Part shown: one piece after another, positions 14,601-26,600 of the stretch
Layout: every line of letters begins with the position of its first letter
Numbering within the stretch: position 1 is the first letter of the stretch
Source: Casuarius casuarius
Lineage: Eukaryota > Chordata > Aves > Casuariiformes > Casuariidae
Length of the DNA stretch: 64,000 nucleotides
Assembly: GCA_003342895.1 (NCBI GenBank)
Contig: PTFA01000050.1
Coordinates: 4,021,585 to 4,085,584, forward strand
Direction: 5' to 3'
Position numbers and translations under genes: made by a program
Notes under the pieces: generated by a model
Seen by the model: the letters and a program-made list of their open reading frames with translations, nothing else
What the model was told of the DNA's origin: nothing
Database searches by the model: none

Positions 14601-17600
14601 ACAATAGATCCTTTACTGACCCGACCCGTATCTTCAGCATGCCACTGAAAAGTTCAGGTGAATTTGAGATGATCCAGCCAATATGTATGACAAGTTCCTG
14701 CTGAACTACAGCTTCTCTTTCATCTTGTAAATTACACTTTTCATAGATGATGTTCTTAATCACTCCTGGGGATAAGGGATTGGAAATAACTGCTTCCTCT
14801 TGGCCAAAAGCTCCAAGTGTCACCTGTAGTATTTTGGAAAAAATTCAGAAGATTTGGACAGGAACAAAAACACACTGGAAATAATTCTGAAATTATACAT
14901 AATGAACTCTACTCTTGCTAAAATTTCACAATGCAAAAATAATCTGCTTTCAGTGACTGATGATTGTTAATACAGTTAGTTGGATGCTATTAAAACAACA
15001 AAGTTCACTAAAGATAACAGTAATTTTGGAAAGATATTTTTCCAGATAAGAATAACCATACAAGATTACTGCTTTGATTTTAAAACAGGCTGCATTATCA
15101 TGAGTGTACACCAGATTTAGATACTCTCTCATTTCTGACATTTCAGCTGTGCAGCTCATTTAAAATTCAGAATTAAGTTCATATTTTTGTTTTCTTATTT
15201 ATAATAGCATCCCAGAAGTTATAACCTTCATTTGAAAAATACAGAATGGATTTCTGGTACTGGATTGGTTAAGTACAAAAAAAAAGAAATCTTAACAAAG
15301 ACTCTATCTGTTTTTAATCTACTGTCAGTGAAACACAGCAACATGAATTCTTCCCGTCTAATAAATATCTTAGAGATATAAAAGGAATTGATGAAAGCAA
15401 GGTAGATTAATAACTTGAAAATAAGCACCAGCAATCATGCTGCATGCACATGCAGCTTCCTCTATAGCTATGCAGCGCCAGAAGCACACACCCAGAGCTC
15501 AGTCTGGAGTAAGGTTAAGGACAGATCTGTCATAACAGCATTGCATATAGATAAATATAGACATATACATGCTTTACTATAAAAATACATAATATTCAAC
15601 TACTGTTGCTTGGAAACAGCTCTTCATGAACTTAATAAAAAAAAAGTCCTGCTTAGGAAAGGAAGAAACACTGACAATTAAACTACGGGGCAGAAAACTA
15701 TGGGGCAGAAAACTAGAATTTTGAAAGACTTTTTGCTTAACTGGTTATTCCTTATGAAAAATCACCTTGCACCCATCTGTCTTATTATGCTTAATTAAGA
15801 GAGAGTGGCTGTATCTTCATTAACTGATCCTTAAAAGATAAACTTTACTACTTGAACCCATCTCCTTTCTTGAAAGAAAGGGGAAGAGAAATCTAAGGAG
15901 TTATGTAAAACATGCCTTTTCCCCTTCTTACCCAGTCTGTTCACTGAACTGTCTGTTTAATATTGCTCTATGTCATTAAAATAAATTAATTAGCCCTCAG
16001 CATACGTAAGTACTACTTATAGTATTTTTTCTTCCTCAGTAAGGATTTTTAAGCTATTTCTGTACTTCTAAAAGAAGCATCATAAAGGCCTTCAAAATGA
16101 AAGAGCCCATTAATTTATTTTCTCTATTAGCATTCCTTAATACACATCTGAAAAGTGAAGACTTACCTGCTTGCCCTGAACTAAAACATTAGTAATAGAT
16201 GGTGCAAGGCTGTCCACTAGTTTACCTAAAAGACTTGCTGCGAAGCGCACAACAGACCTGAGGGCAGAAAACAGAGCAGTCCCACTACATATCAAAAGCT
16301 AGTTTAATGAATTCATACATAATTTTGAACTATATTGGGAGATCCCCAAATTAACTTGATAAATGCACACATTATCTATAATATGGACTTCAGATCAGAT
16401 TTTATGTAATATTCTCTGGATTTTCATTAGTCTGTAGTCCAAATCTAGATTAATAGATTAAAAATAAATTTAGTTAGAAGTCATTAAACTACAAACTTCA
16501 TAAAAAAGCTTGTTCTCTTCTCTGACATCCTCTTGAGAACAGACAAGTCAAAGATGTCAGCTATTGTTTTGTGACACTTCATCATTTTGCAAGATACCCT
16601 TGGTACTTTTTAAGACTATTTAAAAAAAAAGAGCTAGAAAGATTAAAAAAATAAGAAAGTAACACTAAGGCTTTGTTTTGTTTTTTCCACATCAAGATAA
16701 TAATTCATATGTATAGGATGAAAAGAAGAGAATCATGTAAACTGCTAGTTTTAAAACTAGCTGTAACTTTCAAAAACAGCTTGATAGATGAAGAAATTAG
16801 GTAATGTTTTAAAAAAATTATTTTTAATAATATTTTCCTGACAGAATAGAAACTCAATAGACCTGTATTTAAGCTTTTCTAGCATGGGCTTTGTAGCTGC
16901 AAAAAAAAAAAAAAAAAAAAAAAAATCATGTATCAACAGAGCTAATGAACAAATTGTAATATTTTATAATGTTAGTAGGAAATTCATCAACCAGTTGATG
17001 TTGATTCCTGTGAAAACTGCTGTGCACTTTTTAAGATCAAAAGCAAAGCATTTCAGAAATGCATTAGCTGATACCATCATAATGCAAGGAAGCCAGAAAA
17101 AGTCTCATGGAGCTCCATTTCAGACCTCTGGGCACTTTACCTGTTTCCCATGTACCAGTATAGTAGTAATATGTGTGGCTATAGAAGAAGAAAATTTCTG
17201 TACAAATGCAGCACTGTAGCGCAACACCAACCTATGCGTGTCACATGGCAATCATGGAAGAGAAATGAAAAACAGTTTACATACTTTGTTTCTAAAAGTG
17301 CTCGTTTTTTATTTATTAAAAATGTCAGCAAGGAAAGCATCTACTGAATTGGCACAGGTCCATTTAACTGTATGAACAGACTAAAATGAAAAATGAAAAA
17401 CAGTTTGTAAGTTTACAAACTCATCTGTTAGTAGTGCTTAAAGAGCAAGAGAACAGAATTCAGGACAGGCTCACATCATTTCTTTGATAATAAGAAATGA
17501 AATTTCTACTGAGTTTCAGGGCAAAGAGATTAATAAACAACGTGTAAATACCAGCTCACTTGCTGAAGCCTTTTGAAGTTATTTTGACAAAGTCAGGGTC

Positions 17601-20600
17601 AAACCAAATTATTTCAGGGTAATAAGCAACTAATTGCATAAGTGTATCAACATAGTTCACATTTGATCACTAGCCTTGCTACATAAAGCTATTGATATTA
17701 TTTTACCATGACCTGCAAGAAATAAAAAAAATTTTTCATTATTTGAATTTAGCTAGAACTGTACTTCTGCAATAACACTGAGTACAAAACTAGCTTATTG
17801 CTGTTTTATGTTCAAAAAGATAATACTAAGAAAATACTTTTTAACTTTTTTTAAAGCATTATGGATGAGATATTCAGCTGCACTAAAACAAGACAATTTT
17901 GTCAGTAAAGCTGTCCTTTTTTTCCCTTTTTAATATGTAAGGATCTGGCTTTACACATGGGGGAAAAAATACTTGGTTTAAAACAAAAGAAACATGATGA
18001 TAACCATATACAAACCAGAGTTTTTTGCTGCCAGCTCGTCTGTAGATTCTTTCAATATGCTCAGCAACAGTACCTAAACACATTAAAAAAAGAAAAAGGC
18101 ACAAAAAGATGCACAGATTTTTATTTAATAGTAATAAGGTAAATTTGATCAGGTCAGTTAATTCTGAATCAGCTTTAGCAAAGCATTTACATATTGTGTT
18201 TAACATCTAAAATTCAGATGCAATCCAGTCCCCTATCATCCAGTTGTGTGTTGTTATACCAGGCGCCAATCCAGATTATAGCTAAATTTGCTGCTTATGC
18301 TGTAAAGAGACTTAACATATCAACTACTATTGTGATAAATTGGGAAAATTAATCTATGCACAGATTTTGCCTATAAGGTGCATCTCATTACCCTCATCAA
18401 ACTGTGCATTATTTTTTGGATATGAGGTGTAGATCTGCTGTCTTGCCTGTGTTGAGCTAAAACCCAAAGGAAGCAACAGGAGAGTCTTGTGCTTGACAAT
18501 GCAGTTCAATCAAGTGATGCTGTATTTGGGCAAAATTTTTAATAGCTGACATCCAAAACTTATCTCGTTTCAACTTTATATATGACTAGTAGATGACCTG
18601 AATAATTACGTGAGACATGAGGCATTCCATTTACAGGAAGAGAGGAGAGTAAGAAAAGGGGATCTTTCACTGTCTTCCATTTCTGCTCTGAATAACCACA
18701 ACAGGGTGCCCACAAGAGATACCCAAGTTACTCTGTGAGCTAGCTTTGGTACTCAGGTGCATTAGCACACTACTCCAGCTAGGCCCATTATCACTGCTGC
18801 AAAGTACAGGGAATATTTGACATATTGGTTTACTACCCCCCAACCTGATTTTCTGTGTGCCAAAAGTGAAGTGAACATATTGTAAAGTGTTACGTATTAA
18901 ACTAGCATGCTGCTATACAGACATGACCTAAAAAAAAAGAGAGCGTAAGAAATGAGAAGAGCACCGCTTCTACGTCACAGCAAATAGTCTAAGTTTCAGA
19001 GAAGCAGCTATGAAGTACAGAAGAATCTTTGTTACTCAAAGATGTTGTACTAAGACAAAATGCTCAGGACAAGATGCTCTGGGACAAGTAGGGGTATGTT
19101 GCTGACCTGCTTTTACTGCTGTGTCTTGGCAGGGGAAATGGGAGGTTGTTAGCTAAGGTGAACAGTAATTCATTGACAGGTTTTGGGTCCTTATGAAGCC
19201 TCCATGTTCAGGACAAAGCTCTGTATTTGTACTTAAGCTCCTAGGCATTGGTTTGAATTTTCAGAAGGAAGGGAAAAATAGTGGGAAACAAATCCTGGCA
19301 AAGCTTAGGAAGTTATGACACATGGTCCCATTTCCATACAGGAGTAACAGGCAGAGCTTGCATTCAGACGTGGTAGAAAAGCCAAGGAATGAACCTGTAT
19401 TTCAAGTCATAGACTGATGGTTATTTTAAAAGACCGCAAAAGGTTGGGCTTGAAGAGGAGTGGATCTCAGTAAGAATGCCCAGCAAGAGAAATCTGACAA
19501 GATCTGTTACAGCAGGACTAATTGGTACAGCTGCATTACTGTATGACATTGCATTAGGCAGAACAATAGATAAAGTTCCCTTGTCACCCCACAGGTGATC
19601 ATGGTGCATCATCCTGCTACAATGGTATTATTTGATTGTGCAGAGATCAAGCGGGGACTATTATGTTGAAAGTAAAAATGGTGATAAATATTCCACTATT
19701 TAGGTTTGAGTTAGCATCTAGATTTAAATTCTCAGATGGAAAGGCAGTGTTTTTCATACTAGTCACTCACTAGTGAACTCCATCTATAATATCAGTAGTG
19801 AAAATTGACTCAGGAAATCATAGCATAAGGATATGAAGCCTTGTGCCCATCAGCTGGAACCACCAACGTCCTTCAGCTTTTATTTTTAGGTTTATTTTTT
19901 GTTGACTGTGATTATTTAATGTCAGTTTCAGTAATCTCCAGTTGCAGGAGGACAGGAACTTTAGTCAGTGACTCAGACTGTTTAATGCAAGGTGCATATT
20001 AAAAAGGTTATCACCACCTACTGTTTCATCTTGGATAGCACAGAAAGACCTTGTACATGTTAACTCTAAACAGTCAGAGGCACAACAGTATTTCTTCAGC
20101 CTAAATGTTGTCAAGTTGTTTTTTTGTTCATCATCACAATCTAATGGTCAAAAGTGGCTGTATGTTGGTTGCTTATGCAGTGTAGGAAGTTTACTTCAAG
20201 TTGTTTCCAGAGCAAGGAAGGATGCAATCTGCAGATGACTGAAGAAAGCTGCTATGGCTCCAGTCCAACAACAGTACAGATAACAGTGCTGCAAAGCCTG
20301 CCTAAAAAGCTAAACATGCCTAATGTTCAGATGCTGACCATGACTTTGGATTCAGATTGGCCAATATACAATGCATTGTTGAAATACAGTGATGTTTGCT
20401 CCACTTTACATTGTTTTCCAAGACCTTCTTAATATAGCAAGTGATATAATGTCTATTTATGTCAACATGACAACTCTTCATCACAAGTACCAGCTGTCCC
20501 CTGTCAAAATTATGAAGCAGGGATCTATAACATGAAGTGGTACGTTGCACTGCTTCAGAAATAACCAAAAGAAGAAATATTATTTGACCTTAACATTCCT

Positions 20601-23600
20601 CTCTTTCTGAGAGGAAGCAAAGGCAGATAAACAAATAGTCTTTGGAAAAAAAACAGAACAAAACAAAAGAAAAAAGCTTGCAGCACATAAGCAACAAGCC
20701 TAGCATGATATTCTGGATAATCTTACATGAATTTAAAACCTACACTCTAACAGAGCTGTAATATGAAATTAAAGCAGAATAAGCTTTATAGATATGTTGA
20801 TAAAAAGTCAGATTACATAAAATTAAGCAATAATCAGTATAAAGCTTCATACATTTCAGACTGTTACAGACATACAAACTGGTCTTGAGTTTCAGTTTAA
20901 TATACAAGGTCGTATGCACTTTTTTTTTCTCTAATACATATGTGTTCAGAATTACAACCGGGCACAGAAGCTGCATACAAACAATCTAAAACAGTACATA
21001 TATTTAGCAGCTCATTCCTCTCCACTCTATGAATGTGCATATCCCATTTAAAGTAGAAATTGCATTAATGGTGAAGAAAATAGGTACACAACTGCTTGCA
21101 TGGATGGCCATTATTCATGTTCATTAGAACTACACAGACAGCTGCTTCCTGAAATATTCAGAATAGTCAAATGAAAGTAGCTCTTACCTTCCTTGGTGAT
21201 AAAATACGGTCCTTCCCTTTTGAGCAATATATTCAGGAGTAATGCTTGACTTGCTAGGCAATTGCAATCCTAAGAAAACAAAACCCGAAACCCCAACCTT
21301 CAGATTTTCAATGAAGCAAAGACAGCAAAGCTATTACAAATTTCAGATTAAACCGAGCCCACCCCTTTTTTTTAAAAAGATAATTCTATAAATTTAAGGG
21401 GAAAGGTTCCTTCATCACAACTATTTAATACCCTATGTATCCCTTATCCTTTTCACTGCTCATTGCAGAGGCTGCTCTAGGTTCATACTAAGTTGTAATA
21501 ATTTGGCCTCAAAAATATTTCTTGGTTTTCTGCTCTTGGCTTGTCCTTTACAGCACAGATGCTTATGATGGCATAGCAAACAACATAGAATAGTTCGTGT
21601 GTTCCTACTGAACTAGGATACAGTCACTGGTACTCTTCTTCTAGATACAGGAAAAATACCAGATTGGAACTCTCCCTCAGCATTATTAAAAAGTCAGGCT
21701 ATCATAATGAATACCTACTGCTGAAGGGTTTATTTTGAATTTAGTCTAGAAATAAAATATTTATTCATATGATGCATGACAAATTGCTGCCCTTTTAGAC
21801 AGTCACGTATTACCAGAGGAAGATTTGGATAGCTGGGAAAAACAGAAGCCAATAGTTAGAGCATGAAGGATCAGTTCTGTGATGTTAAGGACTATCAAGA
21901 GGAGGATTCCCTGGGGATGAAGAATATCAGATATTATATGTTATTAGTTATATTTAAAAGGACTCTAGACTATATGATCATTGACATTAAGCCATGACAG
22001 TAATCATGTTGATCTCAGTAGGCTGCTGTGAAGAAGAATACCAGCACATCATTTATCATCTCATGAGCATTAAATTACAGTGTATTTTTTAATCAAGTTT
22101 TCTTACACTCAGTTTCTGCAGAATCTCATATGTTGACTTGTTTTTCCAGTCATTAATATTTACATCTGGTTGCTGCTCAAGTTCAGAAACATTTGGAGTA
22201 CTAGACTGTCTCTTGACTTTTGAATGTTTTGGAAGATCCAACTCCTCCAAGCTCTTAAATACAGGAGTCCTGAAAAATAAGCATTTAATTTCTCCACAGT
22301 TCAGAAAACATTATAATTATCAAATAGTTCATCATTGTTATTTACACATAGCCTTACTCTTCTGTTTCAGTGATTCTTAGGAAGTCAAGTTGTTCAACAA
22401 CTGCTCCAGATATTAATGTCTGCAATTAAAAATTAACAATTAAAATTGACAAAAAAATCCATAGATGTATATAAGTATATAGTTGTCATTTGATCTGAGA
22501 GCCAAATTCTCACTATGTTGCTGGTGTTTTCCATTAGGGAAGTAGTTTCTTTATCTGCAGTTCCACATATCTTTACACTTTCGCAAATTTTTTTCCTTTC
22601 AGCTTGCTCTTAAGGTCTCCTTTAAGACAGCAGAAATCTCTCAGGGCTACTGTCTTTTTTCTGGGGTTCTGCTACTCTTTTGCTTGCTATATACAGCTTT
22701 ATCATGCAATATCTATCCCTCACCCCAATTAAAAAAAAAAAAAAAGCCACACAGGTCTGAGGAAAACATCTGAGATCACAAGATTTACATTCCTCAAAAT
22801 CTTGCATGATACCTGTGTTTTGAACCAAACTTCTCATTTATTCAGGTATCTCCGAGAGGCTAGTTCACCTATCAATCTCGGTGATGTTTCACAAAAAAAC
22901 ACAGCATAAAAGCATTTCCTAGTCTGTAGTAATTCCTTAATCCAAACATGCTTGCCAAAGTTTACATATCAAGTGCAGCTTACAAATACCTCAGACTCAA
23001 AAATATTATGTACCTGATCTCAATGATTTATCATTCACTCCAAATTTACATGAATCTCCTATGTAAATGCTTCTAGAAGAAAAGGTATTGTACTAAAGCA
23101 TTTTTTTAAAGAATTTGTTTGATAGTTCTCATTAGCTAAACAAAATTTGATGCATGTACTGGGAACTTTTGAATTCCATTTTCATTGTACAAAAGTTTGC
23201 AGTAAAATATTAACTACGAGCTGACTGAAAATAAAAATCACTTTGCTTTTATTGCTAATGTCATTCATTCTTTGACTTGCATATCCACTTGAACACATGA
23301 TGATGATGGAAACAATAAAGGTGAAAATTGAAAAAAACTAGATGTCTTAAACAGCTTATACAACATATACATTTTAAATGAAATTGTATTTTGTGCACAT
23401 TTTACAAGAAGAAAGAGATTCACCCAGTTTGATACACAAGTGTTCTCTCTCTAGGCACATTTAGAGGTAGGCATCTAAATGAAGCAGGTGAACATATTTC
23501 ACAAAGGTTCAATATATATTTTGTTACAATAGATGAATTATTTAAGAAAACACCACAGAAGTTAGACATATCCTTGGTTCTTGCCCCAGCCTTTCCCCTG

Positions 23601-26600
23601 TAATGAAAGGGACCATTTCCAAAATGTGACAACTGTGCAGTGAAATTGAGAGATTATTTCTAAACTGATGAAAAAATCTACTATATTTCACCAATAAATA
23701 TGTTGATCACTAACATCTACCATTTACATATAAAAAGGATAAAAGAAAGAGGACATGGCTTTGGAAAGCTGCAAAAGAAAACGGGAAGTTGAGAAAAAAT
23801 AAGAGATTGAAGACAATTTCCATCTAACCCAAACCATTTTCATATCCTTAGTTTAATGCCAAAATAGGAACTAAATCTTGATATGAATAATTAATATGCT
23901 GCAATACACTTAATTATACATATTGTACTGACATATGGGTAAGTTAGCACATTGTTTTTATGGATGCGATAAGAATATCTCTCTGGAAAAAGCACAGTGG
24001 TTTTTTTTTTTTTTTTTATAAATTACCTAAGAAATCTTAAGGTGTTTGACCAACTGTGTAACTGCACTTAGTAAAGTCTTACTAGGGCCCAATTACACTA
24101 ATGATTCTCGCAAGGGCAGATCCACCGGAAGTGATCTCTGCCCATGGTTCAACCCAATCTGTACATATATAAAAAGTACCAGCTCTTCATATTAACTGCT
24201 GTCCTATAACATTAACCCAAATCTAGTTTTACTTTGTTTTCAAACATCATTTTGTAGTTCTGGTCTACAGCATGGTTAGACACAATTTCATCAGCAGAAC
24301 TGAAGCAGCAGCCATGACCAGAGAAGACAAACCTGGAAAGGCAGAAATCTCCTGTGCTGGACCTGTCATCAATGGAGTAATTCAAATAACTGTGACCTTA
24401 CGGTCTGGCCCCTGAAGACAGTCTGAGCCAGGCCAACAGCAATCCTCCCTTCCCTCCCTTTCACTCCTGCAGACGTGGTTCCTCCGCTGGCTCTGGTTCT
24501 TGCCAGACCCATAGAGAACAGGGAATATGACCATCTCTTACTAAGAGCAGCAAGGCATTAGCTCACTTAACTATGTCTTTACTTAACATTTTTCAACATG
24601 AAGTCATGACTATAGGTAACAGATGAAACCTCATAATACAAATTTAAAGCATCGCAACTAATACAGCGCCTTTCTCTCTCTCTTTTTTTTTTTTAAAGTT
24701 ACCTTAAAGTCTAGTAAATGTTTGAAGTTTTTCCACTTATCATTCTTAATGGATAAGAAATGCAGCAAAGACCAATGACTGTCAACATCTTAAATACTTT
24801 AAAACTACTAACTACTTGAAAAACCTCTGCAGAAAGTCACTGGGTATGCAAGAGGAAGTTTATTTCCTCAGGACTGTAACAATGTAGCTTTTAAAATAAG
24901 GACACATTATGAAGACTGAGAAATTTCTTGCCTGATAATACATCAGTTTGATCAAATACAAGGTAATAAAGTTATTGCAGTTAAATTGTCTACAGCTTTT
25001 TTTTTCTTTTTAATGCAGGATGTTGGTGGATGGCAACGGCATTGCTATAGGAAAAGTAAATGCTAACAGGAGACTGCATGGCCAACATGCGACTAATGTA
25101 AATATATAAATACTTAAAATGTTACAGGGATATATTTAACCATTATAGCTATGAGTATTTAATTTACAGATGAGACAGCTCTTTTACAAATTCATGATTT
25201 TCTAGGATACAAGGAATCATAACTGTGTCTTTGGTCTCTCTTACAAAGAGGGGCTCTTCAACAGGTGTGAGTTAAAACGGATTAACTAGCCCATATAAAT
25301 ATCTAATTTAAACACAGCACCTGACTCAAACAGTAATTTTCACATTTTAATGGGATGACGTTCCTGCTTTAAGATTAATTCAGACAGCAAATACGTTAAA
25401 ACTAGATCCCACTTCTTTCAAGAAAGAATTTTAATATATTTGAAACACCTTTTTTCCTCAGTGATATTCTAATCAAAAGAAATCCCTCAATGCTTGACAT
25501 TGTGCATTTGTCCTTTGGTGGTAAAATCACAGGACGGATGAATGCTGAAGAAAGAAAAAGATTCCTCCCTTTTGAAAATCCTCTGTGAAGATTAGCGATT
25601 TTAGAAGACTAATAAGCTCATGTTTCTTTTGAGATGAAACAAAAACTGCTGAATATCTTGATTATTGATTTTCATTTTATGATACTAAATAAAATATTTA
25701 AAACTTACACTAAAAAAAAGTAATGAGAATATATGTACTAGCAATAGGAGATATGAACACAACATTCAGGAGAAAAAAAAAAAAAGCAACAAAAAAAAGC
25801 ATACCTGTACTCTGTCAACATGAACTTTCACTCCTCCAACAACTCCCTTTCTAAAGGCTGCCAACATATCTAATATTGGATTGAATCTGCTCCCTCTAAA
25901 ATTTTAAACAGAATTCCATTAATCTTGTAATTAGGTAAAGTCATACTACAAATGATGCTTTCCTCTCTCTCCCTCTACCTTATATTGTCTTCACGGATAA
26001 GTACAACGAACAGTGGGCGGCCATGCATTTTCCAGTACTGCTTAATGAACTGCAGTGCATTCTAGGCAAGAAATATATGTTAGACGATAAAAAAAAAACA
26101 AGTGCGACACATCAAAATACACAGTACAACTTATTAAAACAATTTTTGTCTTAAAATAACAGCGCTGCTTAAGAACCCAATAGGTTACAAAAACCTTAAC
26201 TAATAATCAAACTATTAACAGTTACAAATTTTTTCTGAAGAATGTAATTTGCTTTCAAGCTTGCTTATTGACAAATTTTCTGAGACTACTCCTACTATAT
26301 ACACTGATCACAGACAGGAAGATATACTGAACTACATGTAATGACCTATTATATATGCGTGGGAATCCGGGTCTTGAATCATGACCACTAACATGAAATA
26401 ACCAGTGCAACTTCATATGCACTGGAAATAGCTGCTCAAGCACAGGGGATTTAGCAAGTGAGCTTTGCACTGCTGCCTTCCCTAGAGTTGGGGAAGGCAG
26501 GCAATTTTTAATATTTGTGCAAAGCTGAATTATATTTCCTCCAGTTAAGGCTTTAATAGATGCCTTAAAAAGACCAGTCTCATACCTTTTCCCACCAAGA

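Noticed and set aside
14339..14704. 121-codon plus-strand open frame
   Set aside because: Its 3' part is the antisense shadow of the PHKB exon at 14621-14823.
16884..17219. 111-codon plus-strand open frame starting at the A25 tract
   Set aside because: It is antisense to alternative exon A and gains length from the lysine run encoded by the homopolymer.
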